Assembly (NCBI GenBank): GCA_000320605.2
Contig: KB445792.1
Location: 1,183,581 to 1,247,580, forward strand
DNA: 64,000 nt
Origin: Gelatoporia subvermispora B
Lineage: Eukaryota; Basidiomycota; Agaricomycetes; Polyporales; Gelatoporiaceae
Reading direction: 5' to 3'
Shown: positions 21,486-34,398 of the stretch, one piece after another
How the letters are laid out: every line of letters begins with the position of its first letter
Position numbering within the stretch: position 1 is the first letter of the stretch
Translations under genes and position numbers: made by a program
Notes under the pieces: model-generated
The model's database searches: none
What the model saw: only the letters and a program-made list of their open reading frames with translations
What the model was told of the DNA's origin: nothing

Positions 21486-23021
21486 TTATCCGGAACTGAA
21501 GTATGATAGTTCGAGGCCAATCGCCTTGATCGGTTTTGAGCGACTGGACAGGTTTGAGACGACACCTAGGCTGACCAGGACGTTTCGCAAGCGGCCCTCC
21601 CAGAGTAGGGAGACGTCCTGAGTGAAGACGAATCAGCCAAATACATCGACTGAGGGTAAAGATCCTACCATTGTCGTGGAAGCCTTTGCTTTTACGACAC
21701 CGGAGACCTCGTCAGAAGCCTCTAATCCAGGCATGCCGGGAGTTATCCCAGCAGCGTTCTCTAACGCCGACGAATCATGGGATTGTACTTTCCGACGTCG
21801 TGTCCACCACTCTGCACCAACAGTCCACTCACTTTCATAGCTGTACACGTTGAAGTCAAATCGCGAGCTAAGTGAGAGGTCGCGGGACACACGAGCAGCA
21901 TATGCGCCGGACATGTGGCCCAACATGGGGTTGAACAGAGCGGTAATGGTGGTTGGGGGTTGAGACGGTGGTCCGTGAGAATGCGGTATTTCGCCGGACG
22001 AGTCGGGCAGCTCGAATGACGGAGGCGTTGCGTCAGGAAGCGTCGTAAAGCGTATGCCCGTTGAGACTACGACGATGTGAGCGATCAGAGGCATCTGAGT
22101 TCGACTGGATATTACCTCCTGCGCTCTTCTCCTTCGCACTGAAGTAGAACTCTGCGCCAGCTGATATTCGACCCTTCAGCCCACCTTCCATCGCTTCTTC
22201 TTCGTCCACGCGCTTTGGCTTTGAGCGCATTCCCGGGAACACGGAAGACTTCTCCGCGTCATCAACATTCTCGGACGAACCCCCGATCTTGCCAAAGTTG
22301 TGAAGGCACCGAATGCCCCACATCCCATCCTCGGCGCTCCAAGTATACTCCGTACACCATTTGCCAGTGTCGTGTTGGAGGCTCAGCATGATGTTGCTCG
22401 TCGTAGTCGTTGTACGTGACCGCTCGGCCGACAAACTCGACCGGGGATCGGAGATGGCAGCGACCATTGCTTGCAACGTAGGGCCGAGTCTTGTCGAGTA
22501 GAGTGCATCGAGTCTGCCGGTCGGAATATACAGTCGCCCATATAGGAGGTAGTCTACGAGATGATGAGAATATACGACACGGGAGGTTCTACGGCTGCGA
22601 CATACCGCGCGTATCGACTCGGTCCCCGGCTAGCCATTCCTCTTCTTTGCCCTCCGGTCTACGAGGAACATCGTACACTCTGAACCGCTCGACCATATTC
22701 TTGAAGCGGACATCCTTCGAGCTCTTGACGTCCAGTTCGCATGAGGTAAATATATACCCAACGGAACCATTGAGCGATGGCAAGGCATTCAGGGAATATG
22801 TAGTCTTGAACAGCGCATTTGGCGACTTGGAAATGGAGAACTGCAGTCCTCTCGGTACGTTGAAGTCCAGAATGGCTGTTTATTATCAGCATGCGTGCGC
22901 AGATTCCATTCGATTTGGACGCACCATTGGACGACCGAGTAAGGTTCGCGTATAAATTGTCTTCATTCCACCCCGTGGCACGGTAATAGCTGCGGAGCAC
23001 GTATGACGCGAAAGGGTGCAT
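21486..23021 (-). CDS. MDM10: Mitochondrial distribution and morphology protein 10
   Basis: Starts with the conserved MHPFASYVLRSYYRATGWNE (ATG 23021-23019). Further blocks are DFNVPRGLQFSISKSPNALF, NGSVGYIFTSCELDVK, YLLYGRLYIPTGRLDALYS and WTVGAEWW. The last exon, after a 55-nt intron, reads DVSLLWEGRLRNVLVSLGVV and ends AIGLELSYFSSG with TAA at 21486-21488. About 430 residues, typical for the family. Mdm10 is a beta-barrel of the mitochondrial outer membrane. It anchors the ERMES ER-mitochondria contact complex and also assists the SAM complex. An acidic/basic insertion (DDAEKSSVF...KPKRVDEEEAMEG) is a family-typical variable loop. Divergent from the gene at 23268, 246 bp apart. Confidence 0.93.
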
Positions 23022-23267
23022 GGCTTCGTTTACATGTGCAGGATCCCAGCTTACACTGGTGGTAAGGGACCTTGGTAAAGCCTTATTTTAGCAAAGCTTG
23101 AGATTCGTTGAACGAATCAAGCATATAGGACTTTAGCAGACGGAAATGATCGTGCGGTCGAAGCTTACAGGCGCTGTTCGAACAGAACCTTTTCTGGCGC
23201 TTACCACAGCAGCCACCAGGGTTGTCTCTCTCCATCGTCCGTGGTGAAGGTCTCAAATGGTTTGAAG

Positions 23268-24306
23268 ATGGTTTCGTTGTTTCCTCCATCTGGCCCCAGT
23301 CTCCCACCGTTCCGCTCGCTTCTAATATCTGGACCTTACCATCCTTCCGCACCGGTACATTTGCTCCTTTCTTTTATAAGGCGCGAGGCAACGACGAGAG
23401 CCATCTTGCTATCTCCTTCTCGGTCTTCGCTAAGAGCGGCTCTGGTGGATCAGAACGAGGACTGGCTGAACACTCAAGGCTCTCATGGCTCAGTATTCAG
23501 CTGTGCATCGCGCTGCGAGATTCTGTGCGTTATAATTCACCTCCTGGACTTCGGAGGCCAGACCACGACAACTATTGCAGCTATCCGCCGTCTCCTGCAC
23601 ATCTGGTCGCGTTACTTTCTATGCTCCATGAATATAACGGCACATATCATCACCCGAAGACGACGCTACCGGCAGCACCTTCTCTGCTTGTTCTGCACGA
23701 AGTCTCTGCGTTGCTGACCGAGTCCTCCACGTATGTCCGTCGTATCGAGTTGAAAAGTACCTATAGCCAACGATGGCTGGAACAATCAGCGTTTCGACGT
23801 ACCTCACATTGATTACGCATGCAATGTCCGCTGTTAGGTCGTGGGCCGCTCAATCGTCAGTACATTCCGATGTTGCCGGCTTCACCTCTCAGATCTTTCT
23901 AGGTCAACGCCCATCCTCTTGGCTGTATTTGACACGGCTTTGCTCGATTTAAGACTACCAATTATACGCATACCAAACCATGAAATGAACCCTTTAGAGG
24001 CAGCCAACACTGCTAGTGAGCGTACTGAAAGCGTTCTATTCCTCGCTGAGAAGTACTTCGACTGGAGTGGCCGTGCTGAGGAAGGTAGGTGTCATGCTGC
24101 GATTATCGTACACTGAATTCTTTCCTATATCGATACCAGAAAAAAATCTCTCATCTAGTTTACCTGAAGCATCTTCATCCATTATACCAAGACTTCAGCG
24201 TCAGTTATCAATGCGGCGTCCACGGTACAGAGACCACGCCGAAATCACGTGGAAATGGGCAGAAGAGCGGAGAGAAGTGAAGGATACTATCTTCCTCTTT
24301 TCTTAG
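23268..24306 (+). CDS. Divergent RecA-fold protein, possible RAD51-paralogue/Shu-like
   Basis: I joined five exons from the ATG at 23268. The introns fit GT-AG well: GTGCGT...TTGCAG, GTATGT...ATCAG, GTCAGT...TCTAG and GTAGGT...CCAG. The product is about 260-270 residues. It shows the strand pattern of a RecA-like core: RSLLISGPYHPSAPVHLLL (strand plus P-loop position), TTRAILLSPSR, SLLVLHEVSALL (Walker-B-like), THAMSAVRSWAA and TPILLAVFDTAL. The P-loop lacks the GxxxxGKT residues, so ATP binding is doubtful, as in the Shu subunits Psy3/Csm2 or SWSAP1-like proteins. A charged tail ends RREVKDTIFLFS. Assignment to recombination is inference. A wholly unrelated alpha/beta protein remains possible. 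Confidence 0.6.
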
Positions 24307-24555
24307 CTACCACAGAACCAGTTTGTATCGTGTAGTCAGAAATATGTATATGTATGTAGGTCACTGTTCCCCCCAAGTACAAATGATCGGCAGCGGTCTC
24401 AATCGGCTCTGAAGCGCTCGAGTCTTCTCCAGACTGTGCGGACCAGTGGAAAGGACCGGCTTTGGCGCTAGATATATCGTACGCACCATGAGCGCGGTTG
24501 CTTCCGCCAGCTTTCGCCTTCACAGTTAACCCAAGCTGTCTAACGACCATAATTG

Positions 24556-25930
24556 ATGGAATTCTTCAATGATGTTGGAGGGGACACGTCAAGACCCACA
24601 CTATTCGAACTCGTAGCACAGGAACAACTGCGTGACCTCTTACAGCCTGCGCTGAAGTACATTCTTGCAGTACGTCAGTCATCGCACACTCGGAGGAACG
24701 GTACTACACAGCTTCACCGCCGTAATAGGTTTTTGCCCAACGATACCCGCGATACCTTTTGCGTATCGTCAACCGCCATGAAGAATTCTATGCTTTATTG
24801 ATGCTCTTCGTCGAAAGGCACTATCTTCGCAGACATGGTACACGGCTCTCTGACCTGTAGTACGGCCACTCATGCCCAACTAGGTGCTTCATTTGCGGAG
24901 AACTTCTACGGCCTGAAACGGAGGCGACGACCAGTGCTTGAGACCGGGCGAGCCAAGGTCGCGGTTCCGGGCGGACTCTCAGAAGAGAAGCTAAGAGACA
25001 AGGAAATCTGGAGGTCTCTGCTATTCCTGGTACGAATGGATGTGTTCTTATACCTGTTCATATCTATATGCTCTCATAGGTTGGGTTACCTTACATGCGT
25101 ACGAAAGCACAAGAGTGCTACGAGATCCTGGGGGGAGGCGTGCAATCAGATGCTTTCGATGATGAGCCTCAGAACTCAGACACTTCTGTTCCGTCTGAAG
25201 TGGTGAGAGTGCATTTAACTCATCAGCACTTGATTCACATGGGTTGATTTCCACCTGCCTTGCAGACACTCACGGATCGGTTGCGCCATGTATACAAAGC
25301 GGCCTATCCCTGGCTGAATGCCTCGTTTGAGGTATGGCTACTCATGTGGAACCTGAGGTATCTTTTCGAGCAGACACCATTCTACCGACCTTGGCTGGCT
25401 TTGATCGGTGTCGACATTCGTCGCCTCACCATGGACGACACGGTACGTCAAGTGAGCGTATTTGACTGCATTTGCTCAATTGCCCGTAGAGACCTTTGTT
25501 CCCCCCAAATCATCCCTCAACTTTGAAGAAGGATGGTCTACTCGCGAATTTGCGACGGCTCATTACAGCATCACCACGCCTACTTCTCGACTCTCTCAAG
25601 GTTTTACTACCAACTGCTATCTTCTTCATCAAGTTCCTAGAGTGGTGGTATTCTCCTTCATCGCCAGCGCGCATGCTGTCCACGACATCGGCTGGTCCAG
25701 CGGTTCCGCCACCGCGTCTATTACCACCACACCCACAAGGTATTACCGTTGATATGGACAAGTACGGTATTTGTCCGCTTTGCCACGACGGACTCGCGAA
25801 TGCTACGGCAATGCCGTCTGGTTACGTATTCTGTTACCGATGCGCGTATGAATACGTCGAAAAGTTCGGTAGATGCCCTGTAACGCTGCTTCCGGTCCGG
25901 GTGTGGCAACTGAGGAAAATCCTCGTTTGA
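24556..25930 (+). CDS. PEX12: Peroxin-12, peroxisomal RING E3 ligase subunit
   Basis: Starts MEFFNDVGGDTSRPTLFELV (ATG 24556), the hallmark Pex12 N-terminus. Exons then give EQLRDLLQPALKYILAV, ASFAENFYGLKRRR, KEIWRSLLFLVGLPYM, YPWLNASFEVWLLMWNLRYL and AIFFIKFLEWWYS. The C-terminal zinc-binding segment reads CPLCHDGLANATAMPSGYVF, then CYRCAYEYVEKFGRCPVT. The RING is the degenerate form normal for Pex12 (fewer ligands than Pex2 or Pex10). About 370 residues. It acts with Pex2 and Pex10 in the peroxisome membrane to ubiquitinate the import receptor Pex5. Five or so introns of about 50-60 nt. It is intact. Confidence 0.92.
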
Positions 25931-26284
25931 ATAGAAAGGCCTGGTATCGTTAATGATCTGGTGTGAAATGACGGTGCCTGATATGTCCAATGGAGGATTT
26001 ATGTGCAGTAGGATGGAGGATGATTGTACGCACGTTTGTGCCATCCGATCGCGTAGGAGTTCTGGCCGGGCTTCCGCTTCGCACGTGGGTCACCAACCGC
26101 ACCGGTGTCCATAACATACCCTCGACGGAGTATGTATTGTGCTGCAAGCCTACCTCCAGTTCAACGAGGTCAATGAGGGGTCTTCAATATCTGTCGCACC
26201 GTCCTTCCTACCCGACCATCGATCCTGTAGTCCAAGGGCTCCATAGCAAGACCTGACCACTACTCTCTCCGGAGGATCGCCGCC
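25931..26284. other. Spacer between PEX12 and PHO81
   Basis: 354 bp with the 3' UTR of PEX12 and promoter of PHO81. No gene recognised. Confidence 0.5.
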
Positions 26285-29200
26285 ATGAAGGTCCCCTTAT
26301 TCCTTCTGCTTGTACATTGTCGCATTCGCTAAACGACATCTTCGTGTGACTACAGTTTGGAAAGCAAATACAAGCGGAGCAAGTGCCTGGATGGTCGAGA
26401 TATTACCTTGACTATAAGGCATTGAAGAAGATCATCTCATCGCTCTCGGAGAAAGGACCGCGACCAACCTCACCTGCTGTCCTCCGCAGTGTTCGCCCAG
26501 GAGACATCCTTAGTTCTCCTGCTATTTCTCAAGCACCTTCTAGCGACACCTCCGTCACTTCTGCGGATGAACCACCCATCTCGGCTGTGATCACCAGAGA
26601 TGATGACAGGGGACCCAATTTCCAAGCTGTCAAGACAGCATTCTTCTTCAAGCTTGAGCGAGAGCTAGAGAAGGTATGCTTTGTTACCACACAGCACGTA
26701 TATGCGAGCATCCACTGAATCCAACCCATTAATAAGATCAACGCTTTCTACCTCGAGAAAGAAGCCGAACTCAAGCTGCGACTCGAGACGCTCCTGTCTA
26801 AGCGGCGAGCTGCCGCTATGCGTGTTCTTCCGGACTCACTCGATAATGTCGCTAGAGATCACGTAGAATGGAGTGCCGTGGAAGAAGGATTCCGGCTCCT
26901 GGAACGTGACCTAGGCAAGCTCCAGGTACGCATTGGGCATCCCGTTAAGAAACACACTCCACTCAGATGTACACTGTAGCAATTCGTGGAAATCAATGCC
27001 ACTGGCTTCCGCAAAATTCTCAAGAAGTGGGACAAGCGTGCCAGGTCATCCACGAAAGAGCTGTACCTTGCTCGTCAGGTGGAAGTCCAACCGGTGTTCA
27101 ATCGACAGGTTGGTCAGCCTGCTGCATGGTCATTCGCATACTTATTTTGCATGTCGACAGCTCATATCTGAATTGTCAGACACCGTCGCAGCATGCCTCT
27201 TGGATTTGACGGATCTCTCAGTTGGCGTCAAGTACGAAGGACCTCTGGCCGACGACCTCATCCTTACCCATCAGCTAGGTATCGACCGGAATCCTCAGAT
27301 GGGACCTTTCCACGATCTTGAGAGCAACCTTCGCAAGGCGATTGCGGATGCGGATGCTGCACTCCTGCAGGACCTCGTCGGCTATTCGGGTTCTTTGACT
27401 CAACCGCAAGCAAGGATGCACATTACTCGCATTCTCTGGAAATCTGTGCTTGATGCCCCGCCTGACTTGGCGGATCTCATACTGGCTTCTACTTCCGGTT
27501 CATTCGACTTCGCTTTCATTGATGACATCAACGGACGAACATGCTTGCACGAGGCCGCAATCGCCGGGACGGTGCGCCTGGTTGATCTTTGCCTGGATCA
27601 TGGCGTGCAGAAGAGCAAAGTGGACGTATATGGACGATCTGCTTTGCATTATGCGGCGCTGAATGGGCACGCTGCCATATGCCGGCGGCTGATACAAGTT
27701 GGATTACCACCCAACGAGATAGATGTGGACAACTGTACACCGCTTATCTATGCCATACTCAAAGGCTCCCTGGAATGCGTCAGGGTAGTCTTAGAAGAAG
27801 GCCGAGTGTTGGTCTCGACTCCAACGCTGAGCAGCGATCTTATGCCCCTCTCACTAGCAGCCAAGTCTGGTCATACCGACGTCGTCACGCTACTCTTGCA
27901 ACACGGCGCGCCCAGCGTACCCAACACGAACGGGGAATACCCCATACACTTAGCATCCCAAGAAGGACACGCCGAGATATGTCGGATCCTAGTTCATCAA
28001 GAAGGGTGGGATGTACCTGACAAGTACAACGAGTGGACGCCACTTTTCCACGCTGCTCGATTCGGACGTGTGGATTGTCTCCGCGTCCTTCTCGAGGCCG
28101 GCTGCAGAGTGGATACGTTGGACGAAGTTGGCAATTCGGCCGCATATTACGCCGCTTGGCACGGACATCGCGCATGCGTCTCGCTATTGCTGAGCACCTC
28201 AGCTCGGGATGTTCTCAGACGTCCGGCTTATAGCCACAAGACGCCCTCATTGACCGACACTGGGACAACCACGGGGACCGACCCGGAGATCGACTTCATA
28301 CCGTCGCTCTATTTGCCTCCCCCTATGATGCCATATCGCGTATACGGTCACAACTACCTGGATCAGACTATTTTGGCCCAAGTATCCATCGGTCATTTGT
28401 CTACACATTACGCGAATCCTGCCACCGACATGGCATCGGCCGTCCGTCTTCGCCATCCCCTTGCAGGTACTCAATACGATGCGCAATATCTGCATTCCTC
28501 ACCTCTATTGAAGCTGGTCATGACCGCCACCCCAGCAGTAACCTCTGCGCCGTACAGTGTCCCAATACCGATCAGGGAAGAAAAAGTCGTCTTTGCCTTC
28601 CAAATACCAGCTGCTTCAGCAAATGCCTTGACGCTGGAATTTTCACTATATCCCAACTTTGGAACGAAGACGATTGGCCGCGCAATCGCATTACCGAGTC
28701 TGTTCGAGAATGTGCAAAATAGTCAGCCATTTATTCTACCCATCCTGGATCCTAGACTACATGTGATTGGAGAGGTCAGTCTTCTTACATTGCCTAGGGA
28801 GCCGTAATTGAGTTCTGGGCAGATCTCATTCGAGATGAATGTTATCAAACCATTCAGCGGAGTCCGCTTGGAGATAGGTGGCGCAATCGAGACTTACTGG
28901 AAATCACTTGCAACTCCAGCTCCCAGCGCAACCCCGAAAGTCAGAACGCCACGATCCCCACGACCTGGGAAGTCACTCGGCTCCGCCCACACATCACCTT
29001 CAAACCCAATGGCAGTCACTACAACGTCTCACTCTCTCACGCACTCTTCCGTTACTGGCCGGTATATATATGTCACCGTTCAGGTCACTCGGGATCTACA
29101 TCCAGTTGCATATCCGGAGTGGCTACTCCCTGAATCCGGGTACGATCTGGGAGTAGCAGATCTTACGCTCCAGCAATTTAAAGATCTTGCACGGCGTCTC

Positions 29201-30047
29201 GGTAGGGAGTCATTGTCGGCACATACATCGAATTCAATTTCCGAGTGGCAAACGCGTATATCTACGAGCATGAGTTCCCTGGCGGATCTTATGACTGTGA
29301 GTACTCACTATCAAAGAGCTTATGATTCGCTAAGCTCACCCTGAGCTTAAGATCCTGCCAACGAACATTGGTCTTTGCCTAGACCTCGCGTACCCCGCTG
29401 CGATGATCAGAGAGCGGTATTCACTTCGGTGCCAAGTGGAATTGAATGATGTTGCCGATTCCGTCTTACGCCTCATCTATAATCCACCCACTCCACTAGA
29501 TGGACAATCAGGACGTCGCTCTGTGGTCTTTACTTCCTTTTCACCTGATATGTGCGCGGCTCTCAACTGGAAACAGCCGAATTGTGCGTGATTCTCGTAG
29601 CGCAATGCTCGGAAGTCCATTGTACTGACTGTCGCCTAGATCCTGTATTTTTGAGTTCACAATGCGGAGAGCGTAGCCGATCCCCACCAAGTGCCACTGC
29701 CCTCAGTATTTACGACGTGCATGACCGACGGTTCGCAAGTGTGGGCTCCGCTATCGAATTCGCAAAATCAAATAATTTATTGGGTGTCCTAATTGATGCT
29801 TCATTACCGGTCTGTTCTCATCCACCTTGTGCTGAACCATCCACTCATTATAACTCATTTTTTTCAGGCGCAAGTTCCTTCTCTAGTGCAAGGAGTGAAA
29901 GATCTTGGGTTGTTAGTTGGTATTTTTGGTACCGCGGAAGACCTGGCCAAATTTTCCGCTTCGGATCCGAACCTGAAGACAATAGACGCGGCATTGCAGG
30001 ATGGCATTCTCACTTACTTTGATCACTCCGGACGTAATTACAGCTAA
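26285..30047 (+). CDS. PHO81: PHO81-like SPX/ankyrin/GDPD-like CDK inhibitor of phosphate signalling
   Basis: About 1,090 residues in roughly nine exons. The first coding exon is only ATGAAG (26285-26290), joined over a 65-nt intron to FGKQIQAEQVPGWSRYYLDY, the canonical SPX start. The SPX domain continues with FFFKLERELEKINAFYLEKE and FRKILKKWDKRARS. Ankyrin repeats follow (GRTCLHEAAIAGTVRLVDL, GRSALHYAALNGHAAICRR, GEYPIHLASQEGHAEICRIL, EWTPLFHAARFGRVDCLRVL). The C-terminal half is the degenerate glycerophosphodiester-phosphodiesterase-like domain (RYIYVTVQVTRDLHPVAYPE, NIGLCLDLAYP). It ends DGILTYFDHSGRNYS at TAA 30045-30047. The family senses inositol pyrophosphates or phosphate and inhibits the Pho80-Pho85 cyclin/CDK. 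Intact. Confidence 0.92.
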
Positions 30048-30149
30048 TCATTTATCAGTGCATCAGTAGTCACACAGAATCTGTATCGTATAGTAGCATT
30101 TCGGGGTTCCAATTGTGTGCAGCGGCGCAGTGCTGGAGTCCTGCGGACT

Positions 30150-32709
30150 TCAGACGGACGCCCGATACAGAGCGGCATATGCTCCGTCACGTTGAAGCAG
30201 CTCCTCGTGGGTACCGAATTCGGTAATTCTCTATTCACGTCGTTCAGTGACCCCGCAAAACGCGTTCAGACCGGCGACTTGATTACTTACCCCTCGTTCC
30301 ATCATTGCAATCTTGTCGGCTCGACGAGCTGTGCTAAGCCGGTGAGTGATGAATATGACCGTCTTGATTTTCCCACCCGTTGACGACGTGGCAATTTTCT
30401 CCACTGTATTGAACAGACGGTTCTGGGCGTGTGCATCGAGAGAAGAAGTCTATTTGAGATGTTAGCGTAAGTCCATGTCGACCTCGAGAAGTGACGCACG
30501 GGCTCGTCAAGGAGAATTAGTTCGACCTCGGGACGATGTGCACGCATCAAGGCTCTGGATATCGCTAGCCTTTGCCACTGCATTATCGATGGCTAAGTGA
30601 CACGTAGCGGACCCGGGAAATGGGCACCCACCTCCCCCCCAGAGAGCTCATGTCGAGTGTGCGTATATGCACCTGGCACCTCGGGAAGCCATGCAGAGGA
30701 CTCAGAGTTTCCCGTTTTGAGTTTCGTCTTCATCCCTTGGGGTAAAGCTTTGACGAAATCTGCTGCCCCCGCCAGACGAAGGGCTTCGTGTACCGCGGAA
30801 GGATTTTGTGACTCCTGGATCAGTCCGACTCCAACGTTCTCCTTTACCGAGCCGTCATATTTCGAGAATCCTTGGAATACGCTCGTAATATGTGCATGAT
30901 AGTCCGCAGGACGGTATCTCCGAATGTCCAGTCCGTTGACTGTGATTATCCCGCTATCGAAGTCGAGGATGCGAAGTAGCACATTTGCCAAGGTGGATTT
31001 GCCTGAACTTGCTTCATGAGTCGGGTTATTTCAATGCGACCGGTGACACCAACCTGAACCGTTCAGGCCTACAATAGCTAGAGTTTCTCCGGCTTCAATT
31101 GTGAGATTGATGTCTTTCAGGACCGGGTCCCTGCTAGTCGGATAACTGAATGTAAGGTTCCTGACAGCTAGATTGTCAGCGTTTGCTGATTGTCGCTACC
31201 TGGAGCGTACATACTTTAGTTCTATCTTCATCCCCTTCGAACACCGTCTGTACCTGATCGCTTTGTCGGCGGTTGGTTGCAGTTGTGGCTGAACATGCAT
31301 AGCCGCACAAAATGCGCCCATCAGAAAAACACCTTGGAACGCCAGTCGCAGCGTGGTGATCAAGCTCCCGGCGGTGTAGAATAACGCGTGAATAGAACTC
31401 CGGTACAAGGTAAACATGCCTAATGATGCGGCATTTGATTGCAGGAGTATGAGTACCGGAAGCTAAGAGAACGGAGATTAGAAGCAACCGAACAGGTATG
31501 GCTGAATGCTTCTTACGTTTTGCATTGCAGCCAACAAACCAGTAGAATTGAGATAGGACCAGAATTGAGACGACAAGCCAGATTCATCCGCAGCATGGCA
31601 GTGTTCAAATCCAAGAATAGTCCTCCGCGCTCGAGCCCACGACTGCAAAACCCAAGGCCCCAGTCCAAACAACAGTACCTCGGATCGGTGATAATCCGAA
31701 TATGCAAGACGGCGCATCTTCTCTTGTCTTGCAACGGCATGCGCTTCTTGTGGATTATCGTAGCCGCCAGAATATGTGCGATTGCCACGCAGCCAAGTCA
31801 GCACGGGAGGAAGCACGGCGGAAAGCAGCGATAGGAAAAGCAAAGGGGAATGTGTCCCTTTCCAAAACAGAGATGATAAGAGAAAAAGGTGGGATACTAA
31901 CTCGGAAAAGAGTACTAGAACACGCGTGAAATCAAACATCGAGAAGAGACCGAAAGAAGAGCCGCCAACAAAGGATCGCACGAATAAGTCCGATTCGTGC
32001 AGAAGATCACGGATGATAGGGTTGGCGAGAGTAGGGACGTCGAGGCGAACGCGTTGTTCCATCTGCTTGTATTCAATTAGGAACCGCGCTGATGTGTGTA
32101 CAATGTTCTCGGTCGAAGATCTAGTGAGGATCAAGACTTGAGAGACGTCCACAGGATGCACTCATCGCTTACGCTATGGAGTCCACGGTAAACTCTAGGA
32201 CCGCTCTTATAACTTCCGTAGCGGCTAATTTTGCAAGACGCAGCCATAAGAAGTTTCCGGATGTTATCATGGATTGCACCTGTCATCGTGAGTACGAAAT
32301 TGAGGCGATTTACAACTTCCAGCCAACCTACCTCGTCAATCAACACTGCGTGAGAAAAACCTTTGAACACGGGTAACATTCCGCGCACTAATTGCAGTAT
32401 GATCATCAAAACTGTTCTCCAAGGATGCAACGCGAAGAAAAGTCTCAGGATATCCGGAAAGCACATCTTGCATATTCGAGATGCAAGTCGAAGTGTGGTG
32501 TGGTCAAATGGACGATGATTTCCTGGCGCCAGTAAGGTACCTGTATTCTGCGGCAGAGTCCTGGATTTGAGCCACGAATTGTAGACATCGTTGTCCGCTC
32601 TGGCAGGACCCCGGTCTTCTTCGTACTGATATGCAACTTTAGGGATCTTTTGTGCACTCGAGAAAACTGGGGGGCTGAAGAAATGCGACAAGTGACACTT
32701 TTCCTCCAT
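30150..32709 (-). CDS. Half-size ABC transporter (ABCB-type, TMD-NBD)
   Basis: Read from ATG 32709-32707 through about nine exons to TGA at 30152-30150, about 700 residues. The N-terminal membrane domain includes PWRTVLMIILQLVRGMLPVF and VLVLFSELVSHLFLLSSLFW. The nucleotide-binding domain has NLTFSYPTSRDPVLKDINL and Walker A GLNGSGKST (an intron splits GSG from K). It then has signature LSGGEWQRLAISRAL, Walker B ELILLDEP-TSSLD and switch histidine FITHRLSTARRA. The end GTHEELLQRDGAYAALYRAS is family-typical. All catalytic residues are present, so it should be an active exporter after dimerisation. Substrate and membrane are unknown, and it is not confidently ATM1- or HMT1-like. It shares an upstream region with FOL2. 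Confidence 0.85.
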
Positions 32710-33281
32710 GCTGGAGAGGGAACGGGGGTGGGGGGACTGGGCAGCAAGGGGTCCATTAGGGTGTATTCAGTGGAGTACCCTTATAGTAAGTGCGGTGCAC
32801 GTCAGAGCGGTTTTATTGTTTTGCGCTACCGTAATATGAGATCCGAGGTGGTTCACCGAGACAGCGACCGTGGACGATTTATGGTAACTCCGCACCGACG
32901 GTGCTGTAAGTTTCAGGTGATCGGTGTATTTCGTGAGCACTGTTGGGCAGTGTATGACGGGCGGTCCTCGCAAAAGCGGCATAATATGCACACGTCATGT
33001 GCGTTCCGATGGAGGGCGTCGGTACTGATTCAAACAGATCCTCTTTGAGGTATCCTGATCCGGAAGACAAAGATTTGGGTCGGGAGAAACGAGGCCACGC
33101 CTCCAGAGGGCCGCCCTTGCAATTTCCATGCTGGGAGTCGAGAGAGCGAAGCACGTGCTATCGCGTCTCGCGTGTTTCAAAAAGTTTCGCGGCGCGCGCT
33201 CTGCATAGGAGCCCCGGCGGGTAGTAAGTAGCTCGACTTTTGGTGGCACCATTTTATTTCTCTCCTTCAACTCTGATCACC
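32710..33281. promoter_or_regulatory. Divergent upstream region of ABC transporter and GTP cyclohydrolase I
   Basis: 572 bp between two start codons with no supported gene. Wider than the other divergent spacers in the window, so each gene may have a separate promoter. A pyrimidine-rich tract (TTTCTCTCCTTCAACTC) lies just ahead of the FOL2 start. Confidence 0.4.
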
Positions 33282-34398
33282 ATGTCTCTCCTCAACGGCA
33301 GCTCAAGCAGCGAGCACGGTGCTCGTCTCTCTGAAAGTCTCCACAAACTGCAGCTCGCGGAGGTCACAGATAGCGAGCTTGACTCCGCCACAAACGGCGA
33401 CCACCCGGAATCCTCCCGCAAAGACTCCCCGAGTCCAGGTCGTGTAACGTGGAACCCTCATGTCCGAGAAGGCTATGGCTTCCGGTCAGCCTCAGGTGTC
33501 TCAACCCCATTGATTGCCTCGACATCAGCCCAGGGCACAGGTAGCCCGTTGCCAGATCCGAATGGTCTAGGATGGCCTGGTCAGTCCGCTAGTCTACGTC
33601 GAGCATCCTCCAATCTTAATGCTTCTCTTGCAGCCAAATCTACTGTCTCCCGCCTTAACGCCACACCTGCGGAACGCGCAGCGCGCGAACAGAAGCTTGC
33701 AGCTGCCGTCAGGACGATCCTTGAATGTATCGGCGAAGATCCTGACCGAGAGGGCCTTGTTAAGACCCCCGAACGGTATTCACAGGCACTGATGTGGATG
33801 ACGCGGGGATATGAGGAACGTCTGGCCGGTATGCATTGATTTACTCTAGTGCCTGAAATGCACTCACGTTGAACGGCTGATCTAGACGTCATCAACGATG
33901 CCGTCTTCGCGGAAGATCACGATGAGATGGTCATCGTGCGCGACATCGATATCTCGAGTTTATGCGAACATCATCTTGTTCCTTTCACCGGAAAAGTGAG
34001 TGATTTTGCGGCCTACGTCTCCCTATCTTCTTAACCCTACTATAGGTTGCGATCGCGTACATCCCTAATAACCTTGTCCTTGGCTTGTCCAAGCTGGCGC
34101 GAATAGCCGAGACGTTCAGCCGACGATTGCAGGTACAAGAACGCTTGACGAAGCAAATCGCACTGGCTGTACAGGAGGCTATCAAGCCTCGTGGAGTCGC
34201 TGTGGTAATGGAAGCAACGTTAGTTAGTCCTAATACGTATCTCGGGGCCATTCTAATCACAGCGACCACAGACACATGTGCATGACTATGCGTGGCGTAC
34301 AGAAACCAGGATCGATGACTGTTACATCATGCATGCTCGGCTGCTTCCGGACCCAACAGAAAACTCGGGAGGAATTTCTTACTCTCATTAGGCGATAG
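33282..34398 (+). CDS. FOL2: GTP cyclohydrolase I
   Basis: Four exons, about 315 residues, from ATG 33282 to TAG 34396-34398. The first about 130 residues are a Ser-rich, probably disordered extension. The catalytic domain begins at [20 protein letters not shown] and [18 protein letters not shown]. It has the zinc and catalytic block [20 protein letters not shown] (Cys-Glu-His-His), [33 protein letters not shown], and the last exon [20 protein letters not shown]. It converts GTP to dihydroneopterin triphosphate, the first step of folate and pterin synthesis, as a homodecamer in the cytosol. All active-site residues are present. The tail FLTLIRR is normal. Confidence 0.95.

Noticed and set aside
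24287..24550. Minus-strand 87-codon open frame between the RecA-fold gene and PEX12
   Set aside because: It sits entirely in the short spacer, matches no family I know and overlaps the PEX12 promoter.
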